Part shown: positions 1 through 5,605 of the stretch, one piece after another
Layout of the letters: each line of letters opens with the position of its first letter
Numbering within the stretch: position 1 is the stretch's first letter
Source: CG10-46-32 sp964606465
GTDB lineage: Bacteria; Patescibacteriota; Patescibacteriia; UBA2169
Direction: 5' to 3'
Assembly (NCBI GenBank): GCA_964606465.1
Contig: CAZSGI010000042.1
Coordinates: 1-5,799 of the forward strand
Length of the DNA stretch: 5,799 nt
Notes under the pieces: model-generated
What the model was told of the DNA's origin: nothing
Seen by the model: only the letters and a program-made list of their open reading frames with translations
Database searches by the model: none
Position numbers and translations under genes: made by a program

Positions 1-80
1 AAAGTTGAGGTTAGAGAAAAGATTAAAACCGCACCTTCACCCAGGCGAGGAATCGCCTATTTCCAGGAGCTGAAGAAGAC

Positions 81-230
81 ATGGGCTTCATGAAGAGATT
101 GAGAGGTGGCGACAACGCCGCCGCCGAGACGCGACCCGTCTCCACGCGCGCCGCCCGCAAGAGGCAGGAGGCGACAAAAGAGCGGCGGCGCAAAATGCGC
201 CGGGCGACGAAGCGCCAGCAGCGCAAGTAG
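81..230 (+). CDS. Small, highly basic hypothetical protein (49 aa)
   Basis: A 49-codon frame runs from ATG at 81 to TAG at 228-230. An AGGAG at 65-69 sits 11 bases before the ATG; a second in-frame ATG at 90 is possible, but 81 fits the ribosome binding site better. No ATG, GTG or TTG lies upstream in frame before a stop at 24-26. The product has 19 Lys/Arg against 4 Asp/Glu, with an Ala/Thr/Arg-rich middle and a C-terminal half from about residue 23 that is almost entirely Arg, Lys, Gln and Ala and probably helical. There is no signal peptide or membrane segment. Such composition suggests binding to nucleic acid or ribosomes, but that is inference from charge alone. I recognise no family. 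It lies 27 bases upstream of the secreted-protein gene, on the same strand and without an intervening terminator, so the two are probably cotranscribed. Confidence 0.55.
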   Translation: MGFMKRLRGGDNAAAETRPVSTRAARKRQEATKERRRKMRRATKRQQRK

Positions 231-245
231 CCAACCCTTCATCAC

Positions 246-252
246 GAGGAGG
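246..252 (+). promoter_or_regulatory. Strong Shine-Dalgarno site for the 258 gene
   Basis: GAGGAGG at 246-252 lies 5 bases before the ATG at 258. It is the best ribosome binding site in the window. It fixes the start of the secreted protein at the Met that begins its signal peptide. Confidence 0.8.
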
Positions 253-257
253 CACTG

Positions 258-896
258 ATGTACCGATTCAGCTACGCACTCGCGCTCGCGGCCGCCATGA
301 CCATGTTCGCCGCGTCCGCCGGGGCCGATCGCTTCGGCCTCATCCTGGAGCAGTCATCTCTGGAACAGTCCCCCCGGGAATGGCCGCCCTGGATCACGGA
401 CGGAACGCAAACAGAGACGTGGCGGTCAGATCCGGTCAGATTCGGACCCGTGCTGTCGGGATCCTACTCCGACGATGATGTCATCGCGCGGTACTACGTA
501 CTCGCCGTTGCCACCATCCAGGAAACGATCGCGAAAGTGTACACCTACACTCCGGTTCCAGGGGACCCGGACAGGCGCAACGTGGACTATCGCCACTCCA
601 GCGCTAACTTTTGGGGCGGCGCCGTGGAGGTCGGATTCCTGGCCGCCGGAAACCCACAGGCAAAAACCTGGGACTGGAAGACCGGAAAAAAACGCCCGGA
701 CTTCTGGAAACGGTTCATCCCCGGCGGAGGCTTCCTGGCCGGAGTCCAGTACGTGGATGGCCAAACCCCGGACACCTACGTTGGGTTCACGCCCAACATC
801 CACATCTTTGGGCCGAGCCTTCGGCTCAACATGGAGATCTACCGGACCGGGGAGGGATTCTGGCCCCGATTCTCGCTCGGCCTGATCATCTGGTAG
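258..896 (+). CDS. Secreted hypothetical protein with signal peptide, beta-rich C-terminus (212 aa)
   Basis: The start is set by GAGGAGG five bases upstream. Residues 1-23 form a Sec signal peptide: a short polar N-end with one Arg, a hydrophobic Ala/Leu/Met core, and a small-residue end (A-S-A-G-A before D-R-F-G) that suits signal peptidase I. No lipobox Cys is present, so it is not a lipoprotein. The mature part of about 189 residues is rich in Trp, Tyr, Phe, Gly, Pro and Asp and has no cysteine. From about residue 150 it shows alternating aromatic and polar residues typical of beta strands, ending in S-L-G-L-I-I-W with a C-terminal aromatic residue. This recalls the closing strand of outer-membrane beta-barrels, but one such strand is weak evidence. 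I recognise no family or catalytic motif. It shares a probable transcript with the 49-residue gene upstream and ends 33 bases before a strong terminator. Secretion is well supported; function is unknown. Confidence 0.85.
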   Translation: MYRFSYALALAAAMTMFAASAGADRFGLILEQSSLEQSPREWPPWITDGTQTETWRSDPVRFGPVLSGSYSDDDVIARYYVLAVATIQETIAKVYTYTPVPGDPDRRNVDYRHSSANFWGGAVEVGFLAAGNPQAKTWDWKTGKKRPDFWKRFIPGGGFLAGVQYVDGQTPDTYVGFTPNIHIFGPSLRLNMEIYRTGEGFWPRFSLGLIIW

Positions 897-929
897 TCCT
901 GCGCGCCAAGCGCGTGGATTGCCGCCATC

Positions 930-977
930 GACCCGCTGCCAAGTCAGAGTAATGACAAGGCAGCGGGTCTTTTTTTA
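930..977 (+). terminator. Rho-independent terminator after the secreted-protein gene
   Basis: An 11-bp perfect GC-rich stem pairs GACCCGCTGCC (930-940) with GGCAGCGGGTC (959-969). Inside it, GTCA (943-946) can pair with TGAC (953-956) around a 6-base loop. Eight T residues follow immediately (970-977). It lies 33 bases after the stop codon at 894-896 and should end the transcript carrying the 49-aa and 212-aa genes. Confidence 0.93.
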
Positions 978-986
978 TTGTCGCGT

Positions 987-1015
987 TGGACAGAACATAA
1001 AATCTGTAGTATGCT
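987..1015 (+). promoter_or_regulatory. Putative sigma-70-type promoter for the 365-aa gene
   Basis: TGGACA (987-992, five of six matches to the -35 consensus) is followed after 17 bases by TATGCT (1010-1015, four of six matches to the -10 consensus) in a locally AT-rich patch. Transcription would start near 1022, giving a leader of about 80 bases before the ATG at 1104. The placement is sensible: it begins 10 bases after the U-tract of the upstream terminator and lies before the next gene on the strand. No operator repeat or riboswitch-like fold is evident in the leader. The call rests on motif matches and position only. Confidence 0.5.
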
Positions 1016-1086
1016 AATCTGTTAATCGCTCCTGAACAATTGAACCATACGCAACGTACAGCATCACAACCTTCCCCTACCACAGC

Positions 1087-1092
1087 GAGGAG
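1087..1092 (+). promoter_or_regulatory. Shine-Dalgarno site that decides the start at 1104
   Basis: GAGGAG at 1087-1092 lies 11 bases before ATG 1104. The next in-frame ATG at 1140 has no purine-rich site before it. The longer start is therefore preferred, although the spacing is slightly long. Confidence 0.6.
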
Positions 1093-1103
1093 ATGCAAGA
1101 AAT

Positions 1104-2201
1104 ATGAACACGCCGACATCAGCGCCTGTGGCGCCAAGTATGGTGTTCTACTACCACAAGACCCCGGCTTTGGACGCGGGGGGCGGCGGCGGACCGGCAA
1201 CAGGCCTGGCCGCCATACGCCGGGCCGGAGTCACGCACCAAGGATGGAGTATGGACAGCGACGGGCAATTCCCGAATCGCAACGCAGTCCAAGATATCCA
1301 GTTCGCCGGAGCAAACATCATCCGCACCAGCGAGACGCGATTTGACCCGGGCCGGCCGGACAATTTCTGGAATCGGGTCAACTTCGGCAAAATCCTTATG
1401 GACTTCCACTCCATCCAGAGGCCGGGACCGTTCATTGAGGCATGGAGAGCCGCCTTCAAAGCGCCCGCAACCGGAGTGGCGTTTGACGCGGAGTACGGAA
1501 TCCTGACAAGCCCGGAGTGGTACCCGCTGCGAACCGAGGACTTCTCCGTCGCCCGAACGTGGGGGTACGGCTACCAGGAACTCCTGGCCAAAAGCCCGCG
1601 GTACGTGGAATTTCGCTGCCGCCAGGTGGCAACCGTACTGCGGCTTTTGTACCTCGCGGCCAGGACAAAAACCATGCACTCAGGGACGAGGATAGAAAAG
1701 GCAATCGTGTTCTCGGGCTACCCGCATCTTCAGTGGAGCCCATTCGGCTCTGTGCAAGAGACCTATGCCTGCGATTGGGAGATGATGCAGAAACCCCTTT
1801 CTTGGCGCGGAACCGCCCTGCCTCCCGTGACGCACGCCATGTGCCCCTGGAACACGGATGTGGTTCTGCCGGACGCGGCGCGGGAGTGGGTGCGGACTAC
1901 GGCTCTATCCGTGCTCCATGTGCTCCAACTCTCCCCGACCTTGGCCTGCGACGCGGGAGGCAACTGGCTCTGGGACAACTGGCGGGCCCAGATCAACGAC
2001 CGGTTCTCTATCCTGCGCCCGGGGGACGGCATCGGTCTCGTCAATTTGCTGGACAAGAAGTTCATGGTAGACGGACAGGAGCGCAAAGAAGGCAAAAACG
2101 CTCCGCACGTGTTCAGCCAGGCGGACGCTACATTGCTCCAGATCTTTGGGGAGGAAATGCGCGCGCGCGGATTCATCAAAGATCCGGACGCAGGCTTCTG
2201 A
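1104..2201 (+). CDS. Hypothetical Trp-rich cytoplasmic protein (365 aa)
   Basis: A long frame runs from ATG 1104 to TGA 2199-2201 and is preceded by GAGGAG and a plausible promoter. I do not recognise the family. There is no signal peptide or membrane segment, so it is probably cytoplasmic. Visible features are a polar N-terminus (1-12), a run of five glycines at 26-30, and 13 tryptophans (about 3.6%). Short hydrophobic segments occur at roughly 13-17, 124-130 (V-A-F-D-A-E-Y), 199-206 and 287-293 (N-W-L-W-D-N-W), with helical stretches such as 172-187 and 256-275. Spaced hydrophobic strands ending in acidic or aromatic residues, with Asp128 and Glu130 as candidates, are reminiscent of a TIM-barrel carbohydrate-active enzyme; this is a speculative fold guess, not a call. 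Its upstream neighbour is a secreted protein in a separate transcript, and the gene ends at a two-way terminator. That it encodes a real protein is well supported by length, ribosome site and terminator. Confidence 0.8.
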   Translation: MNTPTSAPVAPSMVFYYHKTPALDAGGGGGPATGLAAIRRAGVTHQGWSMDSDGQFPNRNAVQDIQFAGANIIRTSETRFDPGRPDNFWNRVNFGKILMDFHSIQRPGPFIEAWRAAFKAPATGVAFDAEYGILTSPEWYPLRTEDFSVARTWGYGYQELLAKSPRYVEFRCRQVATVLRLLYLAARTKTMHSGTRIEKAIVFSGYPHLQWSPFGSVQETYACDWEMMQKPLSWRGTALPPVTHAMCPWNTDVVLPDAAREWVRTTALSVLHVLQLSPTLACDAGGNWLWDNWRAQINDRFSILRPGDGIGLVNLLDKKFMVDGQERKEGKNAPHVFSQADATLLQIFGEEMRARGFIKDPDAGF

Positions 2202-2210
2202 CAGCGCCCC

Positions 2211-2301
2211 AAAAACAACAACAGGCTCCTTGCCACGACCACCCATAAAACTCTTGCAGAGTTTTATGGGAACCCAGTCTTGGCCGGGAGCCCGCTTTTT
2301 T
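2211..2301. terminator. Bidirectional terminator between converging genes
   Basis: The core is a perfect 13-bp hairpin: CCCATAAAACTCT (2242-2254) pairs with its complement at 2258-2270 around a 3-base loop. It is enclosed by an outer stem, 2224-2230 with 2286-2292 (one G-U pair) and 2232-2235 with 2281-2284, separated by one mismatch. On the plus strand the outer stem is followed by CGC and six T residues (2296-2301). On the minus strand it is followed by TGTTGTTGTTTTT (2223 down to 2211). Both tails would give U-rich RNA, so the element probably ends transcripts of the 365-aa gene and of the pheS-pheT-exchanger operon. The hairpin is certain from the sequence; two-way termination is inferred from the tails and the convergent layout. 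The plus-strand tail overlaps the first base of the exchanger stop codon (2300-2302). Confidence 0.75.
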
Positions 2302-3259
2302 ATCCCCAAAACTTCACGCTGTACACCACGTACAAAAGGTACCCGATCACCAAGACCGCGCCCTCAAAGCGCGTCAGCTTGTGGTGGGATTTGAACAGCG
2401 CCGCAACCAGAATCGCGGCGAAGATGAACGCCGGAAAGTCAAAAATCAAGAGGTCCGGGTGGATGGCAATGGGATGGATAAGCGCGGCAATGCCCGCGAC
2501 CAGATGGATGTTCATCACGTTGGAGCCGATGACGTTGCCGATGCCGATTCCGGGCTGGTGTTTGATGGCGGACACCAGGGTCACCACCAGTTCGGGAATG
2601 GACGCGCCGACGGCGATGACGAGAATCCCAACCAGGAGCTCGGACACGTCAAACCGCACGGCCAGGGCAAGGCTTGAGTCCACGAAGAGCTTTGCGCCAA
2701 GGACAATGAGCGCAAGCCCCAAGGCGATTTTAACCCACGCCCTGCCGGTCTTGAGGGCCTCCTGCTTGCGGCGCTGGTGCTTCTGCTTGCCAAGCTCCTT
2801 GCGCATCTCGGCGTGCGAAGTGCGGATGGAGTACCACTGGAACGCGATGCCCAAGAGGATGAGGATCACCGCGTCCCCGCGGCTGATTTCAAGGTCAAAC
2901 GCCAAGAAGTAGATGAGCACGGACGCGAGCATGACCCAGGGAAACTCGTGCTTTAAGGTGCTCCCTTGGATGCGGATGGGCGCGATTATGGCGGCCAAAC
3001 CGAACACGAACGCGAGCTTGAGGATGGAGGAGCCGATGGCATTGCCGATGATGAGGTCGTTCGCCTGGGCGAGCGACGCCGTGATGCCGATGGAGAGCTC
3101 CGGAGTGATGCCGCCGAGCGTGACCACCGAGAGGCCCACTACCGCGGTTGAGACCCCCATCTTCGCGGCGAGTGAGGACGCGCGGGAAACCAGCAAATCA
3201 GCGCCCTTGTACAGCGCGAGCACGCCGATGGCGAGAAACAGGATTACGAAAAAAAACAT
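2300..3259 (-). CDS. Na+/Ca2+ exchanger family (CaCA) membrane antiporter (319 aa)
   Basis: This is an inner-membrane cation antiporter of the CaCA superfamily, of YrbG/NCX_Mj type, normally exchanging Ca2+ for Na+ or H+. About ten membrane helices are visible in two inverted halves (roughly 2-145 and 173-316), joined by a very basic cytoplasmic loop at 146-172. Each half carries an alpha-repeat. Alpha-1 (43-83) has G-G-I-T-P-E with Glu54 and then G-N-A-I-G-S-S. Alpha-2 (211-251) has G-A-S-I-P-E with Glu223 and then G-N-V-I-G-S-N. The halves also share the duplicated A-A-I-I-A-P-I / A-A-L-I-H-P-I segments after each repeat. Both key glutamates are kept, but alpha-1 departs from the usual G-T-S-x-P-E and G-S-N, so ion choice is uncertain. 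Length is normal for prokaryotic members. It starts 12 bases after the 102-aa gene with no clear Shine-Dalgarno site, and is the last gene of the minus-strand operon. Confidence 0.93.
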   Translation of the reverse strand: MFFFVILFLAIGVLALYKGADLLVSRASSLAAKMGVSTAVVGLSVVTLGGITPELSIGITASLAQANDLIIGNAIGSSILKLAFVFGLAAIIAPIRIQGSTLKHEFPWVMLASVLIYFLAFDLEISRGDAVILILLGIAFQWYSIRTSHAEMRKELGKQKHQRRKQEALKTGRAWVKIALGLALIVLGAKLFVDSSLALAVRFDVSELLVGILVIAVGASIPELVVTLVSAIKHQPGIGIGNVIGSNVMNIHLVAGIAALIHPIAIHPDLLIFDFPAFIFAAILVAALFKSHHKLTRFEGAVLVIGYLLYVVYSVKFWG

Positions 3260-3271
3260 TGGGTGTTTGTG

Positions 3272-3580
3272 TTACGTCTTTTGGTCTTTGTGTTCCGGGG
3301 CGCTCTCGCTCTTCGGCTCCTCCTCGAGCAGCCTGAAATCCATGTGGAACCCGCCCCAGCGACCAGCCGCGAAGTTGTACACCCACGCGAGGAGCGCGCC
3401 CGCCACCGCGCCGGCCGCCCCAAACAGCACCACGCCGATGGCGAGCGACACCGCGCCCGTGCCGAACGCCGTGGTTCCGGTCGCGAGGGAAATGGCGCCG
3501 AAGATGACGTACGCCACCACCGCGAGGAATCCCGCCACGCGGGATGAGGATGCCGCGGAAACGTGCTTGAGTTCGTACAT
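3272..3580 (-). CDS. Small two-helix membrane protein (102 aa)
   Basis: ATG at 3580 lies 5 bases after the pheT stop codon, and the frame ends 12 bases before the exchanger start, so the gene is embedded in the operon. The protein has a short N-terminal stretch (M-Y-E-L-K-H-V-S), a first hydrophobic helix at about 14-34 and a second, Gly/Ala-rich one at about 42-68. Then comes a conserved-looking A-W-V-Y-N-F-A-A-G-R-W-G-G-F segment (65-78) and a charged tail (85-102) rich in Glu and Lys. The layout of a polar start, two packed helices, Y-N, then G-G with a beta-like end resembles small uncharacterised membrane proteins I recall from CPR bacteria and archaea, sometimes labelled DUF3566-like. 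That link is from memory and unverified. It has no catalytic motif. Function is unknown; the tail is probably cytoplasmic. No strong Shine-Dalgarno site precedes it, so translation may be coupled to pheT. Confidence 0.8.
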   Translation of the reverse strand: MYELKHVSAASSSRVAGFLAVVAYVIFGAISLATGTTAFGTGAVSLAIGVVLFGAAGAVAGALLAWVYNFAAGRWGGFHMDFRLLEEEPKSESAPEHKDQKT

Positions 3581-3585
3581 ACGTT

Positions 3586-5604
3586 TTATCTAAATGAGAC
3601 TTTGTATTTTTTTTCTAACGACGCGCGCAAGCGTTCGATGATTGCATCCACTTCCTTTGATTCCAGCGTCCGGTCCGTGGAGAAGAACGTAAGCCGCAAC
3701 GCGATGCTCCCCTCGCGCGCGAGGCCGTGGTACACATCAAAGAGTTCTACCTTTTTTATCAACGGGTCAAATGCTGCGATGGAGCGTTCAAGCTCTTGGT
3801 ATTGTACCACAGAAGGCGCGGTGAGCGAAAGGTCGCGCTCCACCGCCGGGTAGTACGGAATGGGCGCGTACGCGAAGCGCTTCCGTCCGCGCGCGCGCTG
3901 CAACGCCTCCGCATCCAAAAGCAGCACGGCGCACGAGCTCCTGAACCGCAGCCCGTGAATGGAGCCTTTGGGGTGTATGGAGATTGAGCCGATTGCGCGC
4001 TTCCCGATGTTCATGCGGTACTGACCGCGTTCTCTGGCTACGAGAGGCCGCGCGCCCGCGAATGATGCGATACTACCTACCAGCGTGCGAAACAGATCTT
4101 CATCCGAGGCTTGCGTGTTGACGAAACCAACGGCTACCTGCCAGGACTCGCCCGAAGTTTTTCCGAATACCTTGCCGATTTCAAAGAGCCTGAACTCGTC
4201 GCGCGAGAGCTGTAACGAGTTCCGGGAAAGCTTGGCGAGCATCCACGGCTTAAGCGACGTGCGCAGGTATGGAAACTCGTCGTTGACCGGATTCGTGAGC
4301 TTGATGTGTTCCGTTTTTGAATGGCCAGAAAGCGAGATGGCACTCTCCTGATAGAATGAGTACGTCAAGAGCTCGGAAAACCCGAGGCCCGCGAGAAAGC
4401 GGCGGAGGTCGCGACGCAGTTCGTGCAATGGTTCCGCGGCCGGGCTCGCGAGTGTCGTGGTCGGCAGCGTCTTGGGCAAGCGGTTGTAATCAAGCATCCT
4501 GCCGATTTCTTCTATGAGGTCCGCTTCCTCTGTGATGTCGTGCATCCGCCAGGATGGAATCTTGACGGAAAATTTTTTTGACGAGCCAGCAACCGCAAAC
4601 CCGAGTGATTGCAGAATTGATTTGATTTTTGATGCCGGAACCGCAACGCCAAGCAACCGATGCACTTCACTGACAGAGAGTTTGATAGAGCGCTTGGGAA
4701 CGTCCGCATTGCCGGATGACACAATGCCTTTGAGGATAGTTCCGCCAGCCAGTTCTTTGATGAGCGCTGCCGCTCGGTTGATTGCCTCTTCTACAATAGA
4801 TGGGTCAACGCCTTTTTCAAATCTGCTGGACGATTCGCTCCGCAACCCCAGGGCTTTTGATGTGGAGCGGACTGAAGCTGCGTTAAACACCGCAGCCTCC
4901 AGAATCACGTTGTGCGTGCCGCTATTGATGCCTGATGCTTCGCCTCCCATCACCCCGGCGATTGCTGCGGGCTTTTTTTCGTCTGCCACCACGAGCATGC
5001 TCTCTTTGAGGGCATAGGTCTCCTCATCCAAAGCAACAACCTTTTCTCCCCGCTTTGCCCGACGGATGGTGATAGTGTCCCCTGCCATGCGGTTTGCGTC
5101 AAACGCGTGCAACGGATGCCCAAGCTCGTACATCACGTAGTTTGTGGCATCAACCACGTTGTTGATTGGTTTGATGCCAATCTGGCGCAACCGGCTCGCA
5201 AGCCACAAGGGCGACGGCCCGATTCTGACGCCCTGGATGACGCGGGCACAGTACAGGGGACAGAGCTTTTTATCCTGGATTTTGACGGAAAGCGCGGTTG
5301 ACGCAGCAGTGCCGCTCTCCCGCATCTCCCCTCCTTTACCAAGAAGGGAACTAAGGGGTGGTACTTTTACCTTCAACCCATACAGCGCCGCAACCTCCCT
5401 GGCAAGCCCCCGGATGGAAAAGCAGTCCGGCCGGTTCGGGGTGATGGCCAATTCCAGCACCGGCTCGACGATTTTTGACAAGCCTGCGGCATGGTCCGTA
5501 ATCTTCTCAACTTCAGAACCGGAGAGCGTCAACTTCTCCGCAATTTCGCGCGGTTTCGCCTTCACATTCACGAATTCTTTGAGCCAGCTTAAGGGAAGAT
5601 TCAT
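3586..5604 (-). CDS. pheT: Phenylalanyl-tRNA synthetase beta subunit, lacking the B2 tRNA-binding domain (672 aa)
   Basis: PheT pairs with PheS in the alpha2beta2 enzyme that charges tRNA-Phe; the beta subunit edits Tyr-tRNA-Phe and binds tRNA. Counting from the Met at 5604, the order is: N-terminal B1 halves (1-35 and 50-80, with I-T-P-N-R-P-D-C at 54-61), B3/B4 editing domain (about 105-290), B5 (about 305-378, E-E-A-D-L-I-E-E-I-G-R), catalytic-like B6/B7 (about 390-560), and the C-terminal ferredoxin-fold anticodon-binding domain (about 585-672, L-F-D-V-Y-x-G). Editing-pocket residues matching T. thermophilus Thr249, Asn250 and His261 are present (T-N-Y-V and P-L-H-A-F-D). The roughly 100-residue OB-fold B2 domain between the B1 halves is absent; usual length is near 790. 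An upstream in-frame ATG at 5619 would add five residues and overlap pheS. The 5604 start is preferred because it follows the pheS stop by one base and gives the typical M-N-L-P-L-S-W-L-K beginning. Confidence 0.97.
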   Translation of the reverse strand: MNLPLSWLKEFVNVKAKPREIAEKLTLSGSEVEKITDHAAGLSKIVEPVLELAITPNRPDCFSIRGLAREVAALYGLKVKVPPLSSLLGKGGEMRESGTAASTALSVKIQDKKLCPLYCARVIQGVRIGPSPLWLASRLRQIGIKPINNVVDATNYVMYELGHPLHAFDANRMAGDTITIRRAKRGEKVVALDEETYALKESMLVVADEKKPAAIAGVMGGEASGINSGTHNVILEAAVFNAASVRSTSKALGLRSESSSRFEKGVDPSIVEEAINRAAALIKELAGGTILKGIVSSGNADVPKRSIKLSVSEVHRLLGVAVPASKIKSILQSLGFAVAGSSKKFSVKIPSWRMHDITEEADLIEEIGRMLDYNRLPKTLPTTTLASPAAEPLHELRRDLRRFLAGLGFSELLTYSFYQESAISLSGHSKTEHIKLTNPVNDEFPYLRTSLKPWMLAKLSRNSLQLSRDEFRLFEIGKVFGKTSGESWQVAVGFVNTQASDEDLFRTLVGSIASFAGARPLVARERGQYRMNIGKRAIGSISIHPKGSIHGLRFRSSCAVLLLDAEALQRARGRKRFAYAPIPYYPAVERDLSLTAPSVVQYQELERSIAAFDPLIKKVELFDVYHGLAREGSIALRLTFFSTDRTLESKEVDAIIERLRASLEKKYKVSFR

Positions 5605-5605
5605 A

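Noticed and set aside
1..40. Possible promoter in the AT-rich start of the window (TTGAGG at 5-10)
   Set aside because: No -10-like box at suitable spacing; the true promoter may lie left of the window.
900..914. Short GCGC-type palindromic sequence after the secreted-protein gene
   Set aside because: Arms of four or five bases in GC-rich DNA are expected by chance, and there is a much better terminator just downstream.
1119..1679. A 186-codon minus-strand open frame inside the 365-aa gene
   Set aside because: No ribosome binding site, an unlikely protein composition, and it lies opposite a gene with good start and end signals.
1517..2248. A 243-codon plus-strand frame overlapping the 365-aa gene
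   Set aside because: It is rich in Arg, Gly and Pro, typical of an out-of-frame reading of a GC-rich gene, and it runs through the terminator hairpin.
2242..2270. Perfect inverted repeat considered as an insertion-sequence end or attachment site
   Set aside because: The arms are only 3 bases apart, no transposase or integrase gene is present, and position and tails fit a terminator.
2280..2912. A 210-codon open frame on the plus strand opposite the exchanger
   Set aside because: Antisense to a clear CaCA gene with both alpha-repeats; its product is low-complexity, rich in Met, Arg, Ser and Thr, as expected of a shadow, and it overlaps the terminator.
3243..3259. Run of A residues at the exchanger start as a possible frameshift site
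   Set aside because: The run encodes the natural Met-Phe-Phe-Phe beginning of the first membrane helix, and the frame is intact to the stop.
2913..3593. A 226-codon plus-strand open frame
   Set aside because: It lies antisense across the exchanger and the 102-aa gene and has no family features; high GC leaves long chance frames.
4514..5017. A 167-codon plus-strand frame opposite pheT
   Set aside because: Fully contained in the pheT coding region, which matches its family throughout.
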